A stretch of 64,000 nt of DNA from assembly GCF_000315625.1 (NCBI RefSeq), contig NW_005434639.1, positions 426,056 through 490,055 of the forward strand, read 5' to 3'. This DNA is from Guillardia theta CCMP2712 (lineage: Eukaryota > Cryptophyceae > Pyrenomonadales > Geminigeraceae). The notes under the pieces were generated by a model, which saw nothing but the letters and a program-made list of their open reading frames with translations, had not been told where the DNA came from and did no database searches. Each line of letters starts with the position of its first letter. Position 1 is the first letter of the stretch. Below, piece by piece: positions 46,907-57,743 of the stretch. The position numbers and the translations under genes are program-made.

Positions 46907-47329
46907 ATGTCGTGTTCAGAAAAACAAAGGGGGGAAGCAAAAGAGGATAAACGAGAATATAGCAACAGGAAGAATAGAGAACACAAGGAACGAATGAAGG
47001 CAGACGGTACAATAAAGAAATATTATGATCAGATAAACTCATTGAACAGGGAGAAATATCAAAAGAATGAAGAATTCCACAAGATGATGAATGAAATAGT
47101 AAGAAGGAATCAACATAGAAGATATAATGAAGACCCAGAATATAGAGAGAAGATCAAGAAGAGGAATCAAGAAAGATATTATATGAAAAAACAAGCTGCA
47201 TTAACAGCAAAAGCAGGTTTGTGCGAAGGAGAAGATGATCAAACCTTCCTTTCCGAGTCCATCCATGCTTCTATCGTCGACCTTTGCATTGTCAAGATAT
47301 GGAAAACATCCATCAATTCTATCCAATGA
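46907..47329 (+). CDS. Very basic protein of the element
   Basis: A 140-residue ORF starts at an ATG 24 bases after the previous gene. It has Lys/Arg/Glu/Tyr-rich repeats (EDKREYSNRKNREHKERMK, NEDPEYREKIKKRNQERYYM), a pattern seen in putative DNA-binding proteins of large DNA viruses and mobile elements. The last 40 codons (from AALTAKAG) have a different base composition, like the following gene, so the end may be a fusion point. It overlaps the next gene's start by 31 bases. Confidence 0.55.
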   Translation: MSCSEKQRGEAKEDKREYSNRKNREHKERMKADGTIKKYYDQINSLNREKYQKNEEFHKMMNEIVRRNQHRRYNEDPEYREKIKKRNQERYYMKKQAALTAKAGLCEGEDDQTFLSESIHASIVDLCIVKIWKTSINSIQ

Positions 47330-48756
47330 ATTTGGATAGCCCTCAGGTTGCCTCGACTTTGAACCATATCAGTCCAAGGCCAGACCGTCGTTTGCCGTCA
47401 TGGGACCTGAAAACCTGGAGGGGAGTAGAGTACTTTGCTTGGATGGAAGGCTTCCTTGATTGCAAAGGTAGACCAGATGTCAGCACATTTATGAGCTTTG
47501 TTGGAAATGGATATTTGTTTTCACCAGCATCTGTTGTCGGCAATACCATACAGGGATATTTCAGTCTGTCATGTCAGGTGAATCAGCTACAGTATGAAAA
47601 GGAAATGCTTACTAGGGAAAATATGGCGCTGAAAGAGTTGTTGCCAAACGTAGACAGAATTTTGAACTTGACGTTCGAAGACATTTGGAAAGCCAATTAT
47701 CCCAATGATAAGTGCCCCATGAATGTCGAAGATATCCCCAAGGAGTTCGAGTATCGGAAGGAAAAAATTCTCAAAGACATTTTCTCCGAGGTTGGGTCAT
47801 TATCTGCTTTGTTGTCAAAAGGTATTCGTCAGATGTCTGGGCTTAATGGCTCTAGTCAGGCTGGAAAGGCATTCGGCCATCTTTCCACGTTGAGGCAAAA
47901 TCCGGATTCATTGTTTCATTTCGAAAATTTTTTGACAGGATATGCTCACGCAATTGCACCGAATTTGGACAGCCGTTGTGAGAGAAATCGCAAAGTCAAA
48001 AAAGCCATCCAGAGCTTGTATGATGCAATAGCTCCCAACGTGGATGAAGTTGGTCTCTTGACTATGGGTCAACAGCTGACACACAAATCTTTGAAATTCG
48101 TTCATGACATGATGAAAAAATGCGGAGTCAAAATATTTGGAAGTACATCTTCTATCAGTACTTCGAGAGCCAAGCAGAAGAAGCTTGTGACTGACATGGT
48201 GGACGGAATCAATGAACTTCCTGGCGGACATGGTGCTTCCATTCTCAAATTGCTCGAACTGTTGTTCATGAAGCTTGCGCGAGAAGATCCAAACATGTAC
48301 CTTGTAGAATCCTTGGTGCTTTCCCTCTGTTTCGATAGCACGAGATTGGGATCATCAGCTCAGTCAGGTACAGAACAGACAGAGTTTGCAATGAATCTCA
48401 TAGCTGTGTGGAACAAGGCGGTTGACGTTGCAAACTCTATGTTTGACCAGGAGACCAGAATGAATTCGCCTGCTTCATATATCTCTTTCTTGTTGTTGTA
48501 CCTGAAGGACACTATCGAGAATATTGACAAGAATCTGTGGAATGTCTATGGTTTTGATTTGAAAAGCATCTTGAAGGATCTGTTTGTCACTTGTGAGAAC
48601 GGAGAGATCAAGAAAATCAAAGCTGGACTTCACTTCTACAAGGACAAAGATGGGGTTTTGAACTGCATTGGGGGACGTGATAGAACAGCCAGTGATCCGA
48701 ATTCCACACCTGATCTCGTCATTGAAATAAAAAATATTTGGCCTACCCCACCTTAA
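47299..48756 (+). CDS. Large orphan protein of the element (485 aa)
   Basis: I use the ATG at 47299 (MENIHQFYPMNLD). The frame is open for a few codons upstream, but without an ATG. GC content is clearly higher than in the three preceding ORFs. The N-terminal part has RRLPSWDLKTWRGVEYFAWM and a Leu-rich helix. The middle is helical, with QLTHKSLKFVHDMMKKCGVK. Near residues 330-350 the strand LVLSLCFDSTRLGSSAQSG resembles the first Asp strand of RNase-H-fold transposases, but I cannot find the further acidic residues. The C-terminus reads LVIEIKNIWPTPP. I do not recognise a family. As the only large protein of the element it is the best candidate for its mobilising enzyme, which is inference only. 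Confidence 0.7.
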   Translation: MENIHQFYPMNLDSPQVASTLNHISPRPDRRLPSWDLKTWRGVEYFAWMEGFLDCKGRPDVSTFMSFVGNGYLFSPASVVGNTIQGYFSLSCQVNQLQYEKEMLTRENMALKELLPNVDRILNLTFEDIWKANYPNDKCPMNVEDIPKEFEYRKEKILKDIFSEVGSLSALLSKGIRQMSGLNGSSQAGKAFGHLSTLRQNPDSLFHFENFLTGYAHAIAPNLDSRCERNRKVKKAIQSLYDAIAPNVDEVGLLTMGQQLTHKSLKFVHDMMKKCGVKIFGSTSSISTSRAKQKKLVTDMVDGINELPGGHGASILKLLELLFMKLAREDPNMYLVESLVLSLCFDSTRLGSSAQSGTEQTEFAMNLIAVWNKAVDVANSMFDQETRMNSPASYISFLLLYLKDTIENIDKNLWNVYGFDLKSILKDLFVTCENGEIKKIKAGLHFYKDKDGVLNCIGGRDRTASDPNSTPDLVIEIKNIWPTPP

Positions 48757-49031
48757 GACATATGACATAAAAACAAGGGGTAGTCATCGGCTGTCTTGCC
48801 TGAGCGGACGGGTGCCTAGAAGATTCAGAAACTTTTTGGTACAAAATTTGTACGAAGGGGTCAGGACCCCTCTGGTACAAAACATGCAACGATTTGGTAC
48901 AAGTATTTTAAAGCCCGTACAAACAAAATGGTCTGGTACAATAAATTCCAGAAGGGACTTGGAACGGAATGCAACCTAAACCTGCTAAAAAACCAGCTAA
49001 ACTGCATCCTAATTCCCTGTTAGCATTGGAA
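48757..49031. other. Spacer with hairpin and five GGTACAA motifs
   Basis: The hairpin AGGGGTC-AG-GACCCCT (48856-48871) is flanked by direct GGTACAA or CGTACAA motifs at 48838, 48874, 48896, 48916 and 48935. It lies just after the stop of the large ORF and before the right inverted repeat. It could be a terminator, a protein-binding array or an old junction. Confidence 0.6.
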
Positions 49032-51615
49032 CTGATGCATTCGGGTTGCAGATATATTTCCAATTGGTTGCAGATGTGTATATGCGTGCATGATCACACC
49101 ACACAAAAAAATGGATTGCACTTTTTGGTGTGAATGATATAGGTTACTATAGAGTTACAGGTTCACGCACATCCAATTGGTTGCAAATGTATTTCCAATT
49201 GGTTCCTGATGCATTCGGGTTGCAGATGTATATATGAGTGTATCATCACACGCTTTGCCGCTTTGCTTGCCGGAGGCAACCACACAAAAAACGTATTGCA
49301 CTTTTTGGTTTTAATATTAGATTTGGGTTGTCATAGAGTTACATGTTCACGCACATTCAAAAGAGAGAATCGTTGCACATGTATATATGAGTGTATGATC
49401 AAACCACACAAAAAAACGTATTGCACTTATTGGTGTGAATGATATAGGTTACTATAGAGTTACAGGTTCACGCACATCCAAAAGGTTGCAAATGTCTTTC
49501 CAATTGGTTCCTGATGCATTCGGGTTGCAGATGTATATATGCGTGTATCATCACACGCTGTGCTTGCCGGAGGCAACCACACAAAAAAGGTTGCACTTAT
49601 TGGTTTTAATATTTAATGTTAGATTTGAGTTGTCACAGGTTAACAGAGTCACGCAAATTCAAAAGAGAGAATCGTTGCGGATGCATTCGGGTTGCTGATG
49701 TATTTTCAATTGGTTGCAGATGTGTATATGAGTGTATGATCACACCACACAAAAAAACGTATTACACTTATTGGTGTGAATGATATAGGTTACTATAGAG
49801 TTATAGGTTCACGCACATCCAAAAAGTTGCAGATACATTCAGGTTGCTGATGTATTTCCAATTGGTTGCACATGTATATATGAGTGTATGATCAAACCAC
49901 ACAAAAAAACGGATTGCACTTATTGGTGTGAATGATATAGGTTACTATAGAGTTATAGGTTCACGCACATCCAAAAAGTTGCAGATGTATTTCCAAAAGA
50001 GAGAATCGTTGCTTATGTATTCGGGTTGCAGATGTATATATGCGTGCATGATCACACCACACAAAAAATGTTGCACTTATTGGTTTTGATAATTAATGTT
50101 AAATTTGTGTTGATATAGAGTTACAGGTTCACGCACATTCAAAAGAGAGAATCGTTGCAGATGTATTTCCAATAGGTTGATTGGTGGAGCATCACTTATT
50201 TAAGCTCGTGATGCCTGAGATAATTAATAGGAAAACAAATGTATAATATGTTTGTTCAAGCCACTCCGTGGGTACGCTCGTTGATATTTATTGAAATGTT
50301 GTGAAAACAAACAGTGATGTGATGCTATAATTGAAAGGATATATTAATGGTAAGCATTGTAATCAAGTTTAGCAAGTGTAACAGTGATAGGGCCTTGCCC
50401 ACCGCATTTCATGCAGTAACGCTGTTAAAATGTGTGGGAAAAGTGTAAAACATGCACGACATAGGTGTATATAGTAAGTATAAAAAAATATGATTTATTT
50501 TTGTTTTATTGAATAGTTCTATAAATGAATTAATCAAGAATCTCTAAATCAATAAATGTTTTAGGAAGAGGAGCATCAGCGGATTTGATAATATTTGGTG
50601 GCATATGGTCATCCAATTGTTTTTTAGGAGGCATCTGTTGATGTTTTAGACACTGATATTGAAACAGATTCATTTTTTTAATTAAGGATTCATGCCTGTG
50701 TTTAAAGGTATGAATTCTACCATTTGGTATCAGCATGTGGGTATTGTTGACTTCATTGAAAATTAGCATTGCACTGCAGTGGTTTTCATCGAGGAATTTC
50801 AAATATGGACGACTGAAGACTTGTAATCAAGGGTTTGCGAGTGTAATAGTGAAGCTCAAGTTGCAATGGAACAGATTCGCACTGCGCGCTCATCATAGCA
50901 TTCGCGTTGCTCATGCTATACCGCCGTTTTACATTGTGTAATTTATGCACCGCAATGCAGCAATGATTTACATTGATATGAAATTAGAAAAATATCTTGT
51001 TTATTATTCTTATTCAAATTTTGTTCAATAAATATAATTGGGTTATAATATATTTTTCCAATGTTGAATCTTGAATCTTGTTGGTATTCTAGTGTAATAG
51101 GAATAACAAGTGTAGCACAAGTTGCAATGGAATAGATGAGCACTGCGTGCTCATCATAGCATTCGCTTTGCTCATGCTATACCGCCGTTTTACATTGTGT
51201 AATTTATGCACCACACTGCAGCATTAATTTACATTGATATGGCAACAAGATTCAAGATTAATATTTATTGGATATTATTTTAATTGAAATAATATTTATT
51301 GCAATGGGTGATTAATATTTATTGAACATAATCTTAATAGAAATTTTGTCATTGTGTTTTCAAGTGTTTTAATTTGGATATTATTAGCATTGTACTGCAA
51401 TAGGAATATATTTAAATTTTAGTAGTGTAATAGATTTATTGTTGTATTGTACGCAGGAATCATCGTTTTTACGTACAGAGTCACAAGACCCTCTGTTATT
51501 TTGATGGTCTTCAGGGTGGTCTTCAGTCGTCCATATTTGAAATTCCTCGATGAAAACCACTGCAGTGCAATGCTAATTTTCAATGAAGTCAACAATACCC
51601 ACATGCTGATACCAT
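49032..51615 (-). repeat. Right terminal inverted repeat
   Basis: Mirror image of 43080-45663. The identical open frames at matching positions and the constant coordinate sum show no length difference. Near identity of two 2.58-kb arms implies a recent origin or continuing homogenisation. Confidence 0.93.
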
Positions 51616-51795
51616 ATTTGGTTGCAGCGCAGGTGAGCACCCCTACAGTTTAGCGTAAATCAAGGGGTGAAGGTGATCAATCTAAAACCCTTTATATGAA
51701 GTTGACATTTTAGGGAGAAGTACCCCGTGGTCTTCCCAGTTTCTTGGGAGTGATAGGGGTGGGTAGGGGAGAAAGGCGGTGCCGCGCTCAAATTC

Positions 51796-53815
51796 ATGAT
51801 GCGATCGCCTCTCCTCCTCCTCCTCCTCCTCCTCCTCCTTGACCCCGCACATGCTTCCAGTCACGAAGAGCCTGTCCACCATCCATCCAGCAAGGGGCTT
51901 CACGGCTCCTTCCACATCGCTCCCGATTTCAAGAAGCTGGCCGACACAATCGCACAAAACATGATGGCGGCGAAGCGAGCTCTCCAGCTCCACAAGCTCC
52001 AAGATGCTGGCAAGCTGCAGACAGGCAGCTCTGTCCGTCAATCTACATCCTGTCCAGACTCTACTCAGGTCATCGCGAACTGCAGCTTAGAGTACTCCAG
52101 CATGTACAGCCCAAGTGCCGACATGGCAAGCATTTGTCAATCGAGCAGCACCTGCGTCAGTCAGCTGCAGACGCTGTCGAGCAAGTACAAGAGCACAGCC
52201 GGATGCTCGACCGACTATCAGGCTCAGAGTGTCCAGGCCTGGCTGTTACAGATCAAATATGGCTGTGTGAAAGACGGAAGTAAGTACTGCGCGACCACAT
52301 GGGCGAGCGCTACCGATTTGTCGTACAAGGTGGTGGACGCGAGCTGGATAAGACGTCGCGGCTGACAATGCTGTCAGGATCTGTGCAGCTCTGCGTGCTT
52401 CAGCCAGTACAGGACCATATACCAAGAAGTGTACGGGGCCTCTGAAGCCGAGTACCTCAACATGGTGTGCCAGAAGGACTCCAAAGGCAACTACTGCATG
52501 GACACGATGACGTCGTCAGAGACAGCAATGTCCGGCAGCATGATATGCTCTGAGTGCGGCGCGCTGGTACGGCCTGTCGGATCAGGAGGCAGAGAAGCTT
52601 GCGGGCTGACAACGTGCGACAGATGATAAAGATGTCCCAGTCGTCTGGCGCATCGATCGCTGACAGCAGCGTCGACATCGACACCGTATATGGGGCCATG
52701 TGCTCGAAAGGTGATCAGAGCCCGACGTGACCAAGCGCTATGAGCTGACGTCATGCTCAGACGGCGACTCCTACTGCTTTGACAAATTCATCGCGGCAGC
52801 TTTGTCCGCCGCAGCCAGCGGCGGCAGCAGCTCCGAGACCTGTGACGGGACGAGCTCGACCTGTACCAACGTCTGTAAGGTACGCGCGAGTGCCAGACTG
52901 CTCCGGCCGCCTTCCTTCTCAATGAGTGCCGAAAGTAAACATGCCCTAATGAAACCCAACATTTTTTACGTTGATCTGAAGAATCTAGGACGAGGAGCAG
53001 AAAAGAATAATGAAAGAGGCCGAGAACGCGGCGAAGCTCTGCTCTCAAAGCCTGCCGAAGCCATGTGAGCTCTGACAGGCCGCACGCGGAGCTTGTGACA
53101 GCTGACGTCTCGAGGGGCTGCGCAGGCGGGGCGGGGCCCTCGTTCAACCTCAAGATCGAGATATCGAACCTCAAGCAGAGCTGGTACGCCGCAAACAAGG
53201 CCACCGCAGACCCCTTGGTGAGTCGCGTCATGTCTCGAGAGAGAAGGCGGCGCCATGCCTGATCTTGAGCAGCTCGCCACGGACATGAACTCGGCCTTCG
53301 GCACTACAGCTGGGCAGGTGAGAGAGAGCGCAGAGGCCCCGCCTGCGCGTGCGATGATGTGCGGGGGGATGACGAGAGGCTGGCAGGCGAAGATGGGGAC
53401 GTCGACGGCAGGAGCAGGCGGCACTTCCATCGACGTGAGCATCACCACCGCCAACAAAGATCAGGTAACTTCGCTAGACCCGTAAGCGCTGCTCTGATGA
53501 CGTCACGGCTAGGGTACTGCGGTAGAGAACAACATCAAAAAGTACAAGGCAAGGCGGAGCGGAAGCGTAAGTCAAGGACTGTGTCTCTGACCGAAGGCGC
53601 TGACGGATGGCTGGTAGTCCCTTAGCCTGGCCACCACGAGCACAAACCTTCCCTCCGACGCCAAGATCGACCCGTCAAAGGGTTTCAGCGTCACGGTCTC
53701 GTCCTACGTCAAGGCCTCCTCGGCTGCCTCGCGATCTCTTGCGTGGTCGGTGCTGTCGGTGGTTGTGCTGAACGTGTTGGTGAGACCTGCGATGCTGGGG
53801 CTTGCGAGAACCTGA
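51796..53815 (+). CDS. Secreted Cys-rich surface protein, copy B (altered)
   Basis: It has the same signal peptide and exons as the gene at 37604. About 75 bp from about 52929 are replaced by unrelated sequence (AGTGCCGAAAGTAAACATGC onward), removing the acceptor and the exon part with the GCC motif. A new CAG at 52998-53000 would splice SSTCTNVCK in frame to KRIMKEAENAAKLC, so a shortened protein is possible. A 2-base deletion near 53809 changes the C-terminal frame, giving a TGA at 53813-53815 just after the hydrophobic anchor (SVVVLNVLV). Other changes are mostly single substitutions. It may be functional, or on the way to a pseudogene. Confidence 0.6.
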
Positions 53816-54308
53816 CGATCAAGGGCTGCTGCAGGTCGTGGGGAGGATGGGTGCTCATTGGTGAGGGATAGGATCCTACTGTGAGGATCCGGACTCGTGG
53901 AGTGCTCTTTTGGACAAGAGAAGTGGTAGCCATGAGGCATGAAGAGATCGCAGTCGGATGACCGCGTGAAGCTGATGCTTGACGGAGCCTATGTTGCTGA
54001 CCGTACTCAATGACAACGTAGTCATTAGTCACTTGCCACAACACAACACTTACAAAGCTACCTAGAAGAATACTTGATAACATTATACATGATCACGGAT
54101 CTTTTACACGTTATCCTGGCCCGCGCACAGACCGACGGTGCTGCTCGATGAGAGCGTGTTGCCGACTGACCATCTCATTGAAACTAGCACTGAGTGTCTT
54201 CAAGGTCGTTTCGCAGGCCACTGGCCTGCAATACTTGATTAAGAGTAAAAACAAACCTTCCAGTCAACAATCAAGGATATTTGAAAACTTGACCAAGGAG
54301 ATTCCTCA
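53816..54308. other. Spacer between the two duplicated genes (copy B)
   Basis: No exon seen. Nearly identical to 39683-40116 apart from small indels (for example CATTATACATG versus CATACATG). Confidence 0.5.
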
Positions 54309-57300
54309 ATGGCTGAAGATGATGTTCTCCAGTCGCTGGTGCGGTTATGGCAGCGGACGGCCTCCCCCTCCTCCCCCTCCTCCCTCCCTCCCCCCTCGTC
54401 CTCCTGCCTGCCCTGCGCTCCCGCAAGTCAGCTTCCTCAGCCCTCCAGTCACTCCTATCAAGCTGCGTTCCTGTCCTCCTGCGCAAGCCTTCCTCATGCG
54501 GCGAGGGTAGCCAAGATGAAAGCTACTCAAGAAGACTTGCTGCGAATGCTGCTGCTGGCCTGCCGGGAAAGGATCGACGGCCTTTGCTCATCCATGAGGA
54601 TGAGCGAGGAGGAGAAGACGTCACATCCGGAGTTACTGAGCAGCGAGGTGTCTGAAGGGCTGCTGCTGAAGCTGGAGGATCTCGAAGCAAGGCTGACGAG
54701 GGACATGGAGAGCATGAGATCACTTCTTGCAGGAGTGGCTGAGTACGAGAACCTTCTCCGAGAGCGGGCGATGCTGGAAACAACCTTCACCGACTCCTCC
54801 AGGCTGCTGGATCGCACTTCGAACTCGTACACTCTTCGGCGATCGGAGGAGCGGTACAAGGCTCTGGTGCTCAAGATCATACCTGAGAGAAGGAAGGAGC
54901 TGCTAGAAGCGATAGAGGAGTGGGAGAGGAGCAACGGGAAGGCGTTCTTGACGTGGGGACGAAGGTACCTGGACAGCCCAGATGAAGTGATACCAGCGGA
55001 CGAGGAAGGTGTACGGGGACGAGGAGCAGAGCAGTCTCAGGTGAAAGAGAGGATAGTCCGCATCCAGCACAATCGTGACAGAGGCCAAGAGCACATCTCC
55101 CAAGTGTCACAGTCTATCTCCTTCGTCTCTGCTGCAGAGCCTTCTATAGAGCCAGACGCTTCTCCAGGTCAACCGCTAGTCTCCTCTCTGCACAGTAGCT
55201 CAAGTGCTTGTAGCTCGGCGGTCGAAGAAGCAAGAGCGTGCTTCAAGCCTGCTGATGGACCGGGTGGAAGCCCTGGAGACCTGGGCAAGAGAGCGGTGCG
55301 ACAGGGGTGGTGTTCTTGACTGCGTGGACGTCAGGTCCTGAAGCAGCAAGGAGAGATATCAGCGATGCAGGACCAGGAGAGGCTGATGAGACAAGGTCCG
55401 TGATGAGGCTGCTGATTTCTGTGCTAACCCCTCCTCGCAAGAGCTGGGAGAGTCGGACTCCAAGAGCAGAGACGCGGCTATCCACAAGCTGACAGTGAGG
55501 ATGAGAAGAATGGAAGGTGGAGTTTCGGGGCGTCCTCCTGCCCCTGACATCAGCGCAGACATGATGAAGAGATGTCAAGTCGGACAAGACTCGCCCAAGG
55601 CAGAGGGTCACACCAATGGTGGGTCTGGCGCTTGCTGACATGCTGCAGAGAAATCCAAGAGCATGCCTGCGGATGCGTTGGTGCTGAAGAAGGATCATAG
55701 CAAACTCCAAGAATCGCTCAAGCTTGCCCAAGAAAAGATTGTGACGTTGGAGGTTCGGGTCGGGCGCTCGCACCGCCTTGTGACAAGCCGAGCAGGCCAA
55801 GCAAGGGAAGCTGATAGAGCAGCTGGCGGAGCTCTCGCTCAAGCTGCAAGGTGAGTCAGGAGGGAGAGACTCGATGGGATGAGCTGAGGATGAGGTGCAG
55901 ACAAGAAGTTCGTCCAGCCGTCAGACCTCAAGTCTGCCTTTCAGAGCTTGTTCCAAGGCTTCACCAACGTCCTCGACCCCTCTCAGCCAAAACGAGCCGG
56001 TTCCCCAGCTTTCTCCTTCTCCTGCTCTGCTCCTGCCCTTGTTTACCTCCTGCTCTGCTCCTGCTCATCCTCCTTCTCGCCTTGTTGGACCCTCAAGTCT
56101 CTCTAGGTAACTCGGGTGAGGAGAAGAAGGTTCGCTTCGCCTACATCGGCGAGCACTTCGCTCACTCGCTACTGAGCGGCTTCAGCGCCATCGAGAAAGT
56201 GGAGAAGAAGCATCTTGAGCTCCTGGTCGAGCTGGAGGAGCAGCGGGAGAGGCACCAGCAGGAGAGGATCGAAATTTCCCGCAAGCTTGCGGACGTCCTG
56301 TCGAGATGCGACAACTGCGACACCGTGGCAGAAGAAGTTAAACTCGACCTGCAGGAGGTCGCTGCTCGCGCAGAGGAAGGGAGGGAGGCAGCTCGGAGCG
56401 TGTGCTGTCTGAGCGACGAAGTGATTTCCTGCCAGCAAGGCTTGGACGAACTCCGCTCGCGCACTGTCATGCTGGAAGAGAGGAGCGGGCAATCTGAGGG
56501 GAGCAAGTCAGCACAGAGACAGGGAGATGTTAAGCAGGAAGGAGGTACAAGAGAGTGCGGAGAAGAAGATGGGGAGGAGGGGAGGAGCGCGTTGGAGGAT
56601 CTTTCCTCGCGCGTGTCTCTCCTTGAAGCTTCTCTGGCTGCCTCTGCTCCCTCTCCCTCTCCCTCTATATCCGCTGAGGCCATCAACGCGCTCAGTGAGG
56701 AGCTAACAGAGAGGATGGAGGAGTCTGCGGCGCGACGAGACAGCAGCCTGATGAAGACGCTGGAGGAGGCGATGCTCTCCTGCGTGTCGCGCGACGACGT
56801 GCGAGAGAGTCTGCTGCTGTATGCCAGCAAGAAGGACCTCAAGGCGAGCGAGAGCAGGACCTGGGAGCGCATCGCCAAGGTCGAGGAGGAGGGAGCGCAG
56901 ACTTCTGCGATGATCAAGCTGGCGAGGAAGGAGCTGGAGGGGATGAAGAGTAGCTTCCTCCTCTCCTCGCAGGAGCTCGCGGCAAAGCTCTCGAGCCACG
57001 AAGAAGACTGTGCCGAGGCGGTAGACGCGCTGTCAGGCAGCATTGCACAAGTCTCGTCCGAGCTCTTCAAGTTTGCAGCAAGTCAGTCGGAGCTGTTTGT
57101 TCGACGCGACGAGCTCGCCAGCATTCGAACCTTGACGAGCAAGGCGGAGAGTGAAGACAACAGAAGCAGCGAGCTAGAGGAGGAGCGGGAGGGGGAAGAG
57201 ACACAGCAGCATTCGAGGGAAGAGGAGGCAAAGAAGGATCAGGAGGGGAAAGGAGAGGGAAAGAGAGAGCAAACAGATGTCAAGAAGAGGGAAGAGAAAT

Positions 57301-57734
57301 GCAGAGAAGGGCTGAAAGGGAGCGACGAGGATCAAAGAGGAGAAGAGGAGCTCGAGCACGAGGAGCATGAGCAGCAGCAAACGAGGAAGCAGCACCACGA
57401 ACAGAACGAGGATACCATGCATGACAGAGAGGACGGGGACACGAGAAGTCAGAAGCTTGAGGCAGCGAAGGAGAGGGGGGAGGAGGAGCACAGGGCTAGA
57501 GAGGTCACGAGAGAGGGGAGGGAGGAGGGGTCGCGTGAGAGCGCCATGGAAGCATCTCAAGCGTCGCTGGGCATGAAGAAGAAGGTGCGGCTTGGCGCGC
57601 TCTGCTCTGCTTGCTGCTGATAGGTGGACGCAGTCGCTCAAGCTCAGGCACGAGGAGCGGCTGAGGATGAGAACGATGAACAAGCTGCTGGGAAGGTGAA
57701 GATGGAGGAGGAGGCGGACGGAAAGTTTGTGTGA
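54309..57734 (+). CDS. Large coiled-coil protein, copy B (complete)
   Basis: The ATG at 54309 starts MAEDDVLQSLVRLWQRTAS, followed by a Pro/Ser-rich segment and helices (LLLACRERIDGLCSSMRM; LEARLTRDMESMRSLL; EERYKALVLKIIPERRKEL; EAIEEWERSNGKAFLTWGRR). Middle exons contain VLKKDHSKLQESLKLAQEK and QGKLIEQLAELSLKLQ. The long exon from about 56115 is nearly all coiled coil (LELLVELEEQRERHQQERIE; LDLQEVAARAEEGREAARS; RTWERIAKVEEEGAQTSAM), with an acidic, Gln-rich tail. A 39-bp intron at about 57582-57620 leads to VDAVAQAQARGAAEDEN and EEADGKFV, with a TGA at 57732-57734. It is likely a structural or cytoskeletal protein. No named family was recognised. Confidence 0.75.
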
Positions 57735-57743
57735 TTTTGTACA

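Larger units (their letters stand above)
43080..51615. mobile_element. AT-rich 8.5-kb element with 2.58-kb terminal inverted repeats and four central ORFs
   Basis: The ends read ATGGTATCAGC at 43080 and GCTGATACCAT at 51615. Left and right arms mirror each other with the coordinate sum constant at 94695 at every point checked, so there are no indels over about 2584 bp. The central 45664-49031 is unique and holds four plus-strand ORFs. The element is AT-rich, apparently intronless and gene-dense, unlike its GC-rich, intron-rich surroundings. No target-site duplication is evident. Junctions show filler of about 14 bp left and 13 bp right. No known transposase, integrase or polymerase motif was recognised. 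A transposon, an integrated virus-like element or a hairpin-type insertion are all possible. Confidence 0.8.
51629..57262 (+). repeat. Segmental duplication, copy B (5.6 kb)
   Basis: A direct copy of 37406-43066, beginning 13 bp after the element. The gene order (Cys-rich secreted, then coiled coil) is the same. Unlike copy A, sequence of the coiled-coil gene continues past 57262 to its natural end. So copy B retains the ancestral 3' end, and copy A was cut by the element or by the event that placed it. Confidence 0.93.

Noticed and set aside
43080-51615. Element considered as a Polinton/Maverick or a LINE/LTR retroelement
   Set aside because: No polymerase B, integrase, capsid, protease or reverse transcriptase motif was seen, and there are no direct long terminal repeats. 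A defective relative is not excluded.
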